Assembly (NCBI GenBank): GCA_905182985.1
Contig: CAJJDN010000134.1
Span: forward strand, 14,749 to 78,748
Reading direction: 5' to 3'
DNA length: 64,000 nucleotides
DNA from: Paramecium sonneborni
Lineage: Eukaryota; Ciliophora; Oligohymenophorea; Peniculida; Parameciidae
The notes under the pieces are model-generated. The model ran no database searches, had not been told where the DNA came from, and saw only the letters and a list, made by a program, of their open reading frames with translations. Position numbers and translations under genes: made by a program. The first letter of the stretch is position 1. Each line of letters begins with the position of its first letter. Shown here piece by piece: positions 28,526-42,700 of the stretch.

Positions 28526-28938
28526 GTTTATTTATAATTTATACTCTAGTAAACAGCATTCCTTAATTTTATTATTATAAATTATTAATTTAACCTCCCT
28601 TTAATCATAAACTCTAATTATTAAAAAATTGAAATAAACATTATACACTCAAAGTAGATCTTTTAAATAATATAAAAAATTTCTTTTAAATTATTTATTT
28701 GAGCATAATTATTATAAGATATGAATATCCTCTCTAAATTTATTATAATGTTATCACTCTAATTTCAATATTCACGTATCAATTCCAATTTTTTTATTCA
28801 ATTCCATTATTCTCTAGCATAAACATATTTAATTAATAATATAAAATAAGTATTACTTATAAAAATGGATTTATTTTCTATAATTAATAAAAATTTTATG
28901 TATCAAAATAATTAAATTCATTTTATTTAATAGGATTC
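28526..28938. other. Convergent 3' spacer
   Basis: Lies between the stop of the LRR gene and the stop of the minus-strand membrane protein gene. AT-rich with no recognised gene; probably both 3' UTRs. Confidence 0.5.
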
Positions 28939-31515
28939 TCAATAAACTTTATTAAGACAATAATAATCAAATTCGTTATCAAATTCTGAAGGAATGTTAT
29001 CTAAGTATTTTATGTATCTCCTTCTTTCAAGTGAAAGGAGTTCTGCATCATCATCATTTAATAGAAAAGGTTCTGTTCTCGAAGGAGACTTAATTTGAGA
29101 AGCAAGATCATTTTCTTTAAAATATGTAAGGTTTAATTTTATTTTAATTAAATGCGATTTTGCAAGTTCTTATCTTAATTTTGAAGATCTTATTATTAGA
29201 TAAAGTCTTGATATTTCATATAATAAATTCATGTAACTGAGCTTCTATTACATTTGTTTTTTAAGTTTTTCATACATTTTTTGGTATTCTTCCTTATCTA
29301 CCTCAATTTAATTGAAACTAATTTTTATTATTTTCCTTCTCCAATTCTTTGTTATTTGAATCTTTTAAAATTCAGGATAATAAAAATTAATCAGCTCATT
29401 TAATATCTATTAACTTAAAGAATACTGATTTAAGTAGATAATTATATATTTTATTAGAAATAGTACTGAAACAATAGAACCAATATTAGCTAAAAGATCT
29501 CCAAATTGTGGATATTGAAATACGGTTTTTGTTTGAGTTCCATTCATTGTAACATAGATAGTCGCCAAAATTTCCATCTAATAAATTTATTAACACTTTT
29601 TTGATGAAAGAGTTTAAGTTTGTACATTTGCTCCACTTATATATTCTTTTATTTTAGAATTTCCAAATAATAAATAATCTTCAAGCTCATAATAATTTGT
29701 TTAAAGAAATGTATTTATAGAATAGCAACTCTCTTATTCAACTTCAATATATACATCCTGAATTGTAATCTAATCTGATCCATCTCGTGAATCCAATGTT
29801 GTTGATTTAACTTGTAGACCAAAATAATTAAAGCGCTATTTAAAAAATTCTTCTTTTAATTCATTTGTTGCACATTTTTCATTTGGTTTTAAATACTTTT
29901 CTTAGCATTCAGCTATAAATATATACATTTATTTAGATGTTTATACATATCCATCATAATAAGAATAACCAAGATCTAATTTTGGTATATACAATTATCC
30001 AAATGTAGATTCTGTGTAATTTTCAATTACTATAGGCTCAGTTAACAAAAAATCATCAGAATACATTACTAAAGGCAGGAAAATTCTTTATTTGAAAGGA
30101 TCAATTACACCCTCATAACTTTCATAATAAATAGTAATTTCAGCTGAATTAAAATCTAACATAGAATAATCAGAAACAAACTTTGAATTTGAAATCTTCG
30201 GACTCATTTATTTATTATTCCATTAATAAAATACCCAAAATGCATAAGTTAAACTTAAAATGCTAAGTAAAATGCTTAGGAATCCTCCTAATGCACTTTT
30301 GAAAACTGTTTATTGTTGATTAATATTCTATACAAAAGGAACTCCAAAAAAATCAGCTTANNNNNNNNNNNNNNNNNNNNNNNNNNNNNNNNNNNNNNNN
30401 NNNNNNNNNNNNNNNNNNNNNNNNNNNNNNNNNNNNNNNNNNNNNNNNNNNNNNNNNNNNNNNNNNNNNNNNNNNNNNNNNNNNNNNNNNNNNNNNNNNN
30501 NNNNNNNNNNNNNNNNNNNNNNNNNNNNNNNNNNNNNNNNNNNNNNNNNNNNNNNNNNNNNNNNNNNNNNNNNNNNNNNNNNNNNNNNNNNNNNNNNNNN
30601 NNNNNNNNNNNNNNNNNNNNNNNNNNNNNNNNNNNNNNNNNNNNNNNNNGGATATTGAAATACGGTTTTTGTTTGAGTTCCATTCATTGTAACATAGATA
30701 GTCGCCAAAATTTCCATCTAATAAATTTATTAACACTTTTTTGATGAAAGAGTTTAAGTTTGTACATTTGCTCCACTTATATATTCTTTTATTTTAGAAT
30801 TTCCAAATAATAAATAATCTTCAAGCTCATAATAATTTGTTTAAAGAAATGTATTTATAGAATAGCAACTCTCTTATTCAACTTCAATATATACATCCTG
30901 AATTGTAATCTAATCTGATCCATCTCGTGAATCCAATGTTGTTGATTTAACTTGTAGACCAAAATAATTAAAGCGCTATTTAAAAAATTCTTCTTTTAAT
31001 TCATTTGTTGCACATTTTTCATTTGGTTTTAAATACTTTTCTTAGCATTCAGCTATAAATATATACATTTATTTAGATGTTTATACATATCCATCATAAT
31101 AAGAATAACCAAGATCTAATTTTGGTATATACAATTATCCAAATGTAGATTCTGTGTAATTTTCAATTACTATAGGCTCAGTTAACAAAAAATCATCAGA
31201 ATACATTACTAAAGGCAGGAAAATTCTTTATTTGAAAGGATCAATTACACCCTCATAACTTTCATAATAAATAGTAATTTCAGCTGAATTAAAATCTAAC
31301 ATAGAATAATCAGAAACAAACTTTGAATTTGAAATCTTCGGACTCATTTATTTATTATTCCATTAATAAAATACCCAAAATGCATAAGTTAAACTTAAAA
31401 TGCTAAGTAAAATGCTTAGGAATCCTCCTAATGCACTTTTGAAAACTGTTTATTGTTGATTAATATTCTATACAAAAGGAACTCCAAAAAAATCAGCTTA
31501 TTTTAATATATTCAT
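28939..31515 (-). CDS. Bitopic membrane protein, split by an assembly gap
   Basis: Starts MNILKQADFFGVPF at 31515. A TM helix (LSILLSILSLTYAFWVF) comes near residue 45, then an approximately 260-residue ectodomain with few Cys, a second helix after PQFGDLLANIGSIVSV, and a cytoplasmic tail ending at TGA 28939-28941. The body of the gene appears twice, once on each side of a run of N. If 30361-31500 is collapsed (the N run plus one of the two 851-bp copies), the ORF is uninterrupted, intron-free and about 478 aa. This TM-ectodomain-TM layout is common in ciliate membrane protein families of unknown role. Confidence 0.72.
29510..30360. repeat. 851-bp gap-flanking duplicate, copy 1
   Basis: Identical, where compared line by line, to 30650-31500. 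It ends exactly where the run of N begins. Confidence 0.92.
30361..30649. other. Assembly gap (289 N)
   Basis: A run of N. The ORFs that cross it in several frames are artefacts of translating N. Confidence 0.99.
30650..31500. repeat. 851-bp gap-flanking duplicate, copy 2
   Basis: Starts exactly where the N run ends and repeats 29510-30360 at an offset of 1,140. Only this copy runs on into the 5' end of the gene (31501-31515). Confidence 0.92.
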
Positions 31516-32221
31516 CTTGCAATTTAAATTTTTTTATTAAATTTTTTGAGATATTACTAAAACTTAATAATTAAAACTCAAAAATCGATATTAATTATGA
31601 TCATTTAGAAATTTATAATACTCCTATTTTTTTAAAATGATCTATTCATCAAAACTTTGATATATTTTATAATAATAAGAAACCTTTTTTTCTTCTTCAA
31701 AACAATAACATTATAAGATTATAGTTTCATTTAATATATATTAAAAAATTAATATTTTAAAATTCTATATTTTTTCATAAATATCCTTAATATTTCTTTA
31801 CTATTTTAATATAATTTTAGTATTGTTCTAGCTTTTGTATAAAAAGTAGAATAGCATCTAAGGATGAATATAGCTTTTATTTTTAAAACTTCTTCAAAAT
31901 TAAATTTATAACATGGTCATGTTTTTGAAAAATTAAATAGAAATTCAAAAGGAATCTATTATTTTATATTTCAATCAATTACTCCAATTTAGTTTTTTCG
32001 ATATAATAAATACTTTTTGGAAAATATCATAAATTAATCCTGAGAATAAATGATTAAATTAATTTTTAATTATGATTAACTATAAATGATGATTAAAATA
32101 TAAGTAATAATAAATGTATATGTTTATAGCTTGATAAAAGGAATAGATATAAAGTTAGTATTGAAATATAATATATTAATTTGATAAATTAAAAAAATGA
32201 TAATAAAAATAAATTGAATTA
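31516..32221. promoter_or_regulatory. Divergent intergenic region upstream of Brr2
   Basis: About 700 bp between two divergent start codons. It must hold the promoters of both genes. No specific element is recognisable. Confidence 0.4.
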
Positions 32222-35200
32222 ATGTCTGAATAGCATTTGCAAGAGAATAAATTTACTTATGTAAATATAATGTTGTTTAATTTGTGTAGAGTTCAAATCT
32301 TGTGATATAAAGAGAATCTGGTCCAAGGACAGATGAGCCAACAGGTGAGCCAGAATCATTAGTTGGAAAGATTAACCCTAGAATGATGGGTACAAAAGCT
32401 TTAAAGGATAAACCAGTGAAAGGCAAGAAAGAGTAAAGTTTAAATTTGGGAAAACAGGTTAATATGGAAATAGAAGAAGGTGTTGGGATGCCTACATATG
32501 AAAATCTATTGTATATTCCAAAAACAAAGGACAATAGATTACACTATGAAAAATTATTGGCTATAGTGTATGGACTATTTTAAGAGTAATCATAAGATGT
32601 GATAAAATCTATTGTGGATGAAGTATTGGCAATAATGAAAAATGATAATTTGAAAGATTCAGAGAAAAGATAGGAAGTAGAAGCAATAATTGGAAAGTTG
32701 ACAAATGAATTATTTTCAGATATTGTATTATCAAGTAAAGGAATTACAGATTACAATCCTGAAATTACTCAAGGAAATACTGATGAGATGTAATTACCAT
32801 TGAATTTGGAAGAAGAATAAGATTCTAGTGATATGGAGGAAATTATAGAAGAAGAAGATGATTAATAAGAATATAATGAATAGACTATTAAAACAAAAGT
32901 TTAGGTTGAGGAAACAAGAAATAAACTAGTTGATATAGATGGATTTTGGTTATAGCGGGAATTACAGAAAATATATTAAGATCCTGTAGTAGCATAACAA
33001 ATGGAGTAAACAGTCTTGGACATTTTAAAATTGTAAACTGATATTGAATGTGAAAATCAATTGGTTGCATTATTTGGTTAGGATCGCTTTGATCTAATTA
33101 GATTATTGCATGCAAATAGACACAAAATATTTTATTGTACTCTTTTAAGTAAGGCACAGAGTACTGAATAAATTGAATAAATCCATTCATAAATGAGATA
33201 AACATAAGAAGGTTTGTAAATATTGATGGAATTGTAGAAAAAAAAAAAAAATGATGCCTAATTTTAAATTATATAAGAAGAAAATGAAAAACAATATTAT
33301 GAATCCACAAATATTACTGATTAAGATCTTTAAGGTCTTTCTAAAAAAATAGTAGATCTAGAATAACTCTAGTTTGTATCTTAAGGACATTTTATGTCAA
33401 ATGAAAAATGCCATTTGCCTCCTCATTCATTTAAAGTAACAAAGAAAGGATATGAAGAAATATACATTCCGGCACCTAAACCTAATGTTCATAAGGACAA
33501 TTTAGTTTAAATATCTGAGTTACCTGAATTCGCATAACCAGCATTCAGAGGTTTTAAAGAATTAAATACTATTTAGAGTGTTGTTTATTAAAAAGCACTA
33601 TTAAGTGATGAGAATATGTTAATCTGTGCTCCTACAGGTGCAGGTAAAACAAATATTGCTTTATTAACTATGTTATAAACTATAGGTGAATATTATCAAA
33701 ATGGAATAGTAGATTTATAAAAATTTAAGATAATATACATAGCACCTATGAAAGCATTAGTAAATGAAATGGTACATAATTTTCAAAATAGATTAGAACC
33801 ATATAATATAAAAGTTGCTGAGGTGACTGGTGATACTCATTTAACTAAACATTAATTGAATACAATATAAGTGTTGATAGCAACACCAGAGAAATGGGAT
33901 ATTTTGACAAGAAAGATTTAATAAAATGATTTTATTTAATTAGTAAGATTAGTAATAATTGATGAAATACATTTATTACATGATAGCAGAGGTCCAGTGA
34001 TAGAATCAATAATAGCAAGACAATTAAAATTGATGGAGGAGAGACAAGAAGTAATAAGAATAGTAGGATTATCAGCAACTTTACCGAATTATGGTGATGT
34101 AGCAACATTTATTAGGGTGAAATAGAGTGGAGTGTTCTTTTTTGATAATTCTTATAGACCAGTTCCATTGTAATAGTAATATATAGGTATAAATGAAAAG
34201 AAACCAATAAGAAGAATGTTATTGACAAATGAGATATTGTATGAGAAAGTGATAGAGAGAATAACAAAGTCTTAGATTTTAGTATTTGTTCATTCAAGAA
34301 AAGAGACAGTGAAAACAGCAAAGACATTAAAGGAGATGGCATTTTCAAAAGATGAATTATCTAAATTTATAAGAGAGGAGAGTTCATCAAAGAAGATTTT
34401 GGAGACAGTTATTGCTTAAGAAGATATAAAATCAGTAGATTTAAAAGAGCTATTAGGAAGTGGAATAGCAATTCATCATGCTGGATTATGTAGAGGAGAT
34501 AGAGATTTAGTAGAGAGTCTATTTGAAAAGAAGAATATATAGATTTTGATATCAACATCTACATTAGCTTGGGGAGTTAATCTTCCTGCTCATACTGTTA
34601 TTATAAAGGGAACTCAAATATATTCACCAGAATAAGGTAAATGGATAGAATTGAGTCCTTAAGATATTTTATAAATGATGGGAAGGGCTGGTAGACCTAG
34701 ATATGATACTTCTGGAGAGGGAATAATCTTAACAACCTATTAGGAATTAAAATATTATTTATCTTTGTTAAATATTCAATTACCAATAGAATCTTAATTT
34801 GTATCTTAATTAGCAGATTAATTGAATGCTGAAGTAGCATAAGGAAATATTAAGAATTTAAAAGATGGAGTTAATTGGTTAGGTTATACATATTTATATG
34901 TGAGAATGTTAAGAAATCCATAGTTGTATAATATTACAGATTATACCAATGATTAAGCTTTGATCAAATATAGAGCAGATCTGATTCATTCAGCATGCTT
35001 ATTATTAGATAAGAATAGTTTAGCTATTTATGATAAAAAGACTGGAAATATAGAAAGTACAATTTTGGGTAAGATTGCTAGTAATTATTATATTAAATAT
35101 CCAAGTATGTAAGTATATAATCAACATTTGAAATAAAATATGGGAATGATTGATATTTTGAAAGTATTTTCATTATCACATGAATTCAAATTAATACCAA

Positions 35201-38200
35201 TTAGAGAAGAGGAAAAGATTGAATTATAGAAATTAATGATGAGTGTACCAGTTCCTATTAAGGGATCACCTGAAGATTCAACAACAAAGATTAATGTTTT
35301 ATTATAGGCATATATAAGCAGATTAAAATTAGAGGGATATGCTTTAAATTCAGATATGGTTTATATTACATAAAGTGCAGGTAGAATTATGAGAGCATTA
35401 TATGAAATATGCTTATAGAAAGAATGGGCTTAGAGTGCATTATAATGTTTATAATTATCAAAGATGATTGAGAAAAGAATGTGGAGTTGTATGACTCCAC
35501 TTAGATAATTTAAAGGATTACCTGATGATTTATTAAGAAGAATTGAGAAGAAAGAAGGTATAACTTGGGAACATTTATATGCAATGTCATCATAATAATT
35601 GGGAGAATTAATTAGATATTAAAATTAGAACATGACTAAATTGATTCATAAATATATTCATAAATTCCCAAAGATAGAAATCTAAGCATTTGCATAACCA
35701 ATAACTAGATCATGTTTAAGAATAGATCTTCATTTAAGTTGTGATTTTTAATGGGATGAAAAAATCCATGGAAGATAGGAACCATTTCATATATTTGTCT
35801 TAGATTCAGATGGTGAAAAGATATTGTATCATGAAATGTTTTTAATGAAATAAAAAAATTAAGAAATGGAATTTACTTTAACTGTTGCATTATTTGAAGT
35901 AATGCATCCAATTTACTATATAAAAGTTATATCAGATAAATGGATATCCTGTGAAAGTGAATAACCTATTCCCTTTAAGAATCTTATATTACCAGAACCT
36001 TTTAATAGATGTACTGATCTATTATAATTAACTTTATTATCTATTGATTAAATTAAACATTAATAGATTGAAAATATCTTAGCCAAAAAAATATTATAGA
36101 ATAGATATTTTGATTAAATTCAAACTTAAGTGTTTCAATATATTTATCAATAGAATGATAATATATTTATAGGATCATCAACATATTAATCTAAGAGCAT
36201 TCTACCTCTATTATCAATTCTTTAAATGATCAATATTTATAAAGGATATAAGGCAATTTATGTTTCGTCAGTTTAAACTAATTGTGATATTAAATACAAT
36301 CAATTTCTATAAGTCTTTAATAAAACAATGTCTCTTAAAATAGGAAAGTTGACTGGATAAACTTAAAGTGATAATAAAATCTTAGCAGAATGTGATATTA
36401 TAGTATCGAATGCCATCAATTGGGATATCATGAGTAGAAGATGGAGAGCTAAAAAAGGATTTAAAGATATTAGAGTATTTATTGCAGATGATCTACATAC
36501 TCTAGGATAATCTGGTAGTGTTTTAGAAGTAATTGTATCAAGAATGAGAATGGTCTCTATGGAAATTCCATTTAGAATAGTTGGTCTATCTCTATCTGTT
36601 GCTGATTATAAAGAAATGAGTGAATGGATTGGAAGTAAACACACTTTTAATTTTTAACCCATTGTTAGACCTAACAATATTCAAATTTAAATTTAATCAT
36701 TTGATCATTGTCAAAGACCCTTAAGAATTTAAGCTATGATTAAATCATTAAAAACTAATATCTCAAATACAGAACTTAACATTATTTATGTTTCTGATCG
36801 TAAACTAGCTAGAGTATGTGCATTAGAACTAATGATCAATAATAATAACACCTTGACTGGATTCTCCATTAAAGAAGATTAATATCTTTAACATACACTT
36901 TAAGCATCAGTAGGATTCCTTTATGAATGTATGGATCCTTAAGATGAAAGTGAAGTTCTTAGATTTATTGCATCAGGATAATTAAAAGTTGTTGTTATTA
37001 CCTATAAATTAGCATTATATTATAATCTAAAAGGTAAGGTCTTCATTTTAGACAACTAAAAATATGATGGAATTGACAAAAGATATGTTGATTATACTAT
37101 TGCAGAAATGTTAGAAATGATTGAAAGTACAACATCATAATGTCTTGTATTCACATATAGTCCAAAGAAGGAATACTATAAGAAATTCTTATATGAACCA
37201 ATGCCCATAGAATCTCATCTTAATCATAATTTAGCTAATCATTTGAATGCTGAAATAGTTGCCAAAAATATTCACAACACTTAAGATTGTATTGATTGGA
37301 TCACTTGGACATTTATGTACAGAAGACTTACATAAAATCCAAATTATTACAGTCTACATGAAATTAATGGAGTAGCCATAAATAATTATTTAAGTGAATT
37401 AATAGAAACTACAATTGATGAATTACATGAAAGCAAATGCATAGCAGTTGAAGAAGACAATGAATTAGAAGCCATTAATTCTGGTATTATTGCCAATTAT
37501 TATTACATCAATATTGAAACTGTCAAGAATTTCTCAGATAAAATTAATGCGACTAGTAAACTTAGAGACTTACTATTTTTCTTATCTGAAGCCAAAGAAT
37601 TTGAAGTCTTAAATATCAGAAATGGAGAAGAAATCTTATTAGCTTAATTACTCTAGAAAATACCCTTCTAACCTACAAATGTTAAATTAAATGAACCTAA
37701 TACTAAAGCTTTAATTTTGTTATAAGCACATTTCAGTAGAATTAAATTAAACTCTGATTTAAAGTCAGATCTAAGTATTTTAGAATTGGCAATTAGATTA
37801 AGTACTGCAATGGTTGATATTGCTTCTTCAAATCTTTGGTTAAAGCCTGCCATATTATCTATGCAGATCTGTCAAATGATCGTTTAAAGTCTTTGGAAAG
37901 ATGAAGATAGTGTTTTATTATAATTACCTCATTTCAACAAAAACACCATAGAATAATTGAAATCAATGAATGTATCTGATTGGGCTGACTTTTTTGATAT
38001 GGATGAATCTGATCGAACTCAAGTATTAGGCCAATTTACATAACAATAAATTGATGATATTGCTTAAGCTGGCAATAGGTAATTTTGTTGATTTATTTTA
38101 GACTTCCATCAGTTGAAATATCAGACATTATAGCTGAAGAAGAAATAGTTTAAGGAGATATCTTCCATGTTTAAGTTGTCTTAAGCAGACAAGATAACAT

Positions 38201-38474
38201 TTATACAGATTATGTTATTGCTCCTCACTATCCTAAATAGAAGGAAGAATAATGGTGGGTTTTATGTGCTGATAGAAATACTAATCGGTTATTTGGAAAC
38301 AAGAAGGTCTCATTTTAAGAAAGCATCAAAGTTGATCTCAGATTCTAAGCACCTGAAGCTGGAGAGTATGATCTTACCATTTATGCCATTTGTGATTCCT
38401 ACATTGGTGTTGATACAACCTCTTAATTCTAATTAAAAGTTAATCCTATTATCGAATAAGAGTAAGAACAATGA
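32222..38474 (+). CDS. BRR2: Spliceosomal RNA helicase Brr2 (U5 snRNP 200 kDa), 2066 aa
   Basis: A Ski2-like helicase that unwinds U4/U6 during spliceosome activation. After an acidic N-terminal region comes [14 protein letters not shown], characteristic of Brr2. The first cassette is complete: CAPTGAGKT (about residue 460), [12 protein letters not shown] (about 570), [26 protein letters not shown], and [18 protein letters not shown] Sec63 unit follows. The second cassette is degenerate (see findings), followed by a second Sec63 unit ending in an immunoglobulin-like fold ([14 protein letters not shown]). Introns at 32261-32289 (29 nt) and 38079-38101 (23 nt) give an exact reading frame to TGA 38472-38474. 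The length is close to yeast and human Brr2. Confidence 0.96.
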
Positions 38475-38512
38475 TATAATACATTATATATAATTATTCA
38501 TAATTAAATTAC

Positions 38513-39670
38513 ATGCATAAATAATTGAATTCAATAAGCTTTATATCTGCTAATAGTGGTTTTTCTGATCTTTAATCTTCTTCTATTATCAAAGGTAATA
38601 ATTATTATTTAGCCAAATCTATTGAAAATCATCCAGAATTAATTCAACAACTTTTTGAAACCGAAAAGCTTGAAAAATCAAAAAATATATTTTAAGATCC
38701 TCTCAATCTTAAAATTATAAAGCATGATCCTTCTATTGGACCTAAATATGATAAAAATAAAATTATCTCCAGATCTATTGTAGGAAAACCAGATATTTTC
38801 AAAAAAAAATAACCTATTTAATAACTTCATTCAAACTAAGATTTTATTATTCCTACATCATAGAATATTTAGACTGAGCCAACTAGTTTGATGAAAAAAG
38901 AATCCCCATTACAAAGAAGATCAATTTAATTAAAAATTGCACCAAGTCCTGTAAAAATTTTCAAGTAAACAAAAAACGAAAATGTAATCACAGGTTCTCA
39001 GTTAATTAATAAAATTACTTAGTTGGAAAAAAGATTAATTTAAAATAAATTAGATGAATAGAGGTAAATTAATAAATTGCCATTTATATAAAAATAAAAT
39101 TTATATAGACATTAAAGAGCTTTGGAGGATTTTGATAAATATGAAAAAATACACTCTGATCTACTTCAATCCTTATCTGCCCGTATATCTAGAAATCCTA
39201 GCTACTCTTTAATGATGGATTTGTATTAGTTTAGAAGAAAATAAGAATATTCAAATACAAATGATTAAATGAGGTACTAATCAGAATTAAAAAATCAGGA
39301 AATCATGTACAATATTTGTAATTAAACTAGAGAAATGCAAGAAGAAAATCAGATACCTTTTTATATCTGTTCAGATAGATAATCAATTATTAGAAAACCT
39401 TACATTTTTGAAAAAGATGCTACAATCTCAACAATTTTAAAACAAAAGAACGAAGACAAAACCTTCCAGAGTTTTACAACTAATAGCGTATTAAAAGAAA
39501 AATAATTAAAATATAAAAGTTTGGCAAAATATAAACTTAAGTTAAATATTGATGAACTGATGATAAGTGGACAATCTAAATATGAATAGGAAATCTCCAT
39601 AGATCCTAATCAAAAATATGTGATCAAAGAAATTGAAAAGCATTCTGATAACTAAGAAGAAATATTGTGA
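38513..39670 (+). CDS. Unknown hydrophilic protein, 385 aa
   Basis: Single uninterrupted ciliate-code ORF from ATG 38513 to TGA 39668-39670, starting 38 bp after the Brr2 stop. It is rich in Lys, Gln, Ser and Asn, with a short coiled-coil-prone stretch around residues 165-200 (ITQLEKRLIQNKLDEQRQ). It has no membrane segment and no domain I recognise. Its stop faces that of the minus-strand cystatin gene across 47 bp. Confidence 0.8.
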
Positions 39671-39717
39671 TATTATATTATTTGTTATTTTATGTATTTG
39701 ATGATTAATCAATTAAT

Positions 39718-42700
39718 TCATTCTTGTTTTTGATCAAATCTAATGCAACTGGTGATTTAATCTGGCTTATTTGCCCAAGGACTATAAATAATATTAACAA
39801 TAAATTTTACATTGAATAAATGATTACTTCATAAATTTATTATTCTGATAATTAATTCAAATAGCTTAATTTAATATTGTAATTGAATCCAGCTACAAGT
39901 TATTCATGAACACTAATTATTTAATCAAATTAGAATCCTTCTTTCTAAGGATTGAACTTAGTATTCACAGCATTAATTGCTTCATCAATTACAAGGGAAT
40001 TAGAATTACTAAACTTATTCTCATCTAATTTATTCCATGCTCCTGATACTTATCTCTTAGATCCTCTTAATTAGTTTAATTGTTATGTGGGATCAATTTA
40101 GTTTGAATATGAAGATGATGAACTTTATGTACTTGTTTCAGGAAGATTATCACCTTATTAAGAATATTATCTATCAATTTCTGTTTATTGGCTATTTATT
40201 GTTGTTTGATTTCCAATGCTATTCAAAACACTATCAACATTTGTTTAATTAAATATGTTGACAGTTGATGAGTTTACTTATTAATTCACTTAACCATCCT
40301 AAGTTTATTAATCGATTTATCTAGTATTTACAATATTATTAGATGTAAGATTATAAATATTTTAATTTTAAGTTGAATTTGATGTTTTATTGATATCTAG
40401 GTGAGTGGTATTCGCTGTATTAGAAGTTTATGATTAAAATGATCCTTGACCTCCGTTGTTTTATGTAGTACTATTCATAGTATTATGGTAGGCTTATTGA
40501 TTAAGACTTTCAAGATCTTAGGTTTAAGTACCATTTTAATATTCGTTTATTTAATGGGTTTAGAATACATTATCTTGATTGGATTAGACTGCTGATGTGT
40601 ATGAGTCATTCGACTTTTATTAGGTTGAAATAGTCTCTTATCTTTAATCAGAACTTAAGTCTATGGTTTCTGAGTTAATAATTCCATTTTAATTAATTTG
40701 TTCATATTGATGTGAAGAATAAGATGATGTTGAATTTTATACCTTGTTACTATTTGATTAGTGGGTATTAATATCAAATCTCTTATTTATTGTCTCTTAG
40801 TTTTGACTAGAACTGCTGTTGCTGTAAAAGAATCTTTCACTTTCATTATTAGAATCTAAATAATTACGTTCTGATTCATAATCATTTGTAGATGATGATC
40901 TATTTACTTGTGAATTAATTTAGCCATTTTGAAGATTTAATTACCCTTTACTATCTTTTTCTTTATTTTATGAGGTATAATTTCCAAAATATTAATCACC
41001 TTCTTATATGTTTTAATTATTTTAGTATTAATAGTTTGTTTGTACTCCAGCTTAACTATAAACAAGAGTTCCATAGAAAATAATATTTTTCTCCCCAGAA
41101 GGAGCATAATTTACTACTGGATATTCTGCCACATAAAGGTTAAATTATAAAGTGGCATTTCTATATATAGTATTTCCTTTTGAATCTTTAACCTTTGTTA
41201 AAGTGATCAATTCATTATCTTAGTAGTAATACCATACATCTTCATTATCATTTTAAAATTATGGTCTATACAAATCAGTTTAATTAAATATAACAATCTA
41301 TTAGTATTGCTACATAGATTAATTATAAAATAGAACACTTTAAGTTTAGTTAATCAATATTTATACAATATCTTGGTTTCTTAATTTCAAGCTTATCTTA
41401 GATTATTAAAGTCTTTATCTGGCAGTAGATGAAAGATTAGAATTATTCGATGTATTGCTTAAATTATTTTAGGAGTAATAGTTTGTGCTTTAATTTAATT
41501 ATGGATATGAGTAATTATATTATTATGGATAACTTGAATTTGAATAGTTAGTATAATTAGTTGAATTTATGGGATAACTTGTATTACTGTAATAATTAGC
41601 ACTTGTATTATATTGTGGATAAGAGTAATTATATTATTATGGATAACTTGAATTTGTATAGTTTGTATAATTAGTTGAATTTATGGGATAACTTGTATTA
41701 CTGTAATAATTAGCACTTGTATTATATTGTGGATAAGAGTAATTATATTATTATGGATAACTTGAATTTGTATAGTTTGTATAATTAGTTGAATTTATGG
41801 GATAACTTGTATTACTGTAATAATTAGCACTTGTATTATATTGTGGATAAGAGTAATTATATTATTATGGATAACTTGAATTTGTATAGTTTGTATAATT
41901 AGTTGAATTTATGGGATAACTTGTATTACTGTAATAATTAGCACTTGTATTATATTGTGGATAAGAGTAATTATATTATTATGGATAACTTGAATTTGTA
42001 TAGTTTGTATAATTAGTTGAATTTATGGGATAACTTGTATTACTGTAATAATTAGCACTTGTATTATATTGTGGATAAGAGTAATTATATTATTATGGAT
42101 AACTTGAATTTGTATAGTTTGTATAATTAGTTGAATTTATGGGATAACTTGTATTACTGTAATAATTAGCACTTGTATTATATTGTGGATAAGAGTAATT
42201 ATATTATTATGGATAACTTGAATTTGTATAGTTTGTATAATTAGTTGAATTTATGGGATAACTTGTATTACTGTAATAATTAGCACTTGTATTATATTGT
42301 GGATAAGAGTAATTATATTATTATGGATAACTTGAATTTGTATAGTTTGTATAATTAGTTGAATTTATGGGATAACTTGTATTACTGTAATAATTAACAC
42401 TTGTATTATATTGTGGATAAGAGTAATTATATTATTATGGATAACTAGAATTTGTATAGTTTGTATAATTAGTTGAATTTATGGGATAACTTGTATTACT
42501 GTAATAGTTAACACTTGCATTATAATAGGGATAAGAGTAATTCTACTATGATGGGTTACTACTTATATTGTTATTTAGAGTTTAGTTTTAGGGTTATTCT
42601 GTATAATTAATTGATGAACTTGGATATGATGTATTTGTATAATTATATTATTTTTTATTTACTATTGGGAAGAATATGGATTTATTGGCGGAATCGGCTA

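Noticed and set aside
30288..30744. Four overlapping ORFs of 119-143 codons
   Set aside because: They exist only because the N run is translated as open sequence.
34112..34348. Minus-strand 78-aa ORF with hydrophobic Ser/Leu sequence
   Set aside because: Antisense to the first helicase cassette of Brr2.
41500..42540. CRISPR-like array
   Set aside because: There are no spacers; the whole 114-bp unit repeats and it is an in-frame coding minisatellite in a eukaryote.
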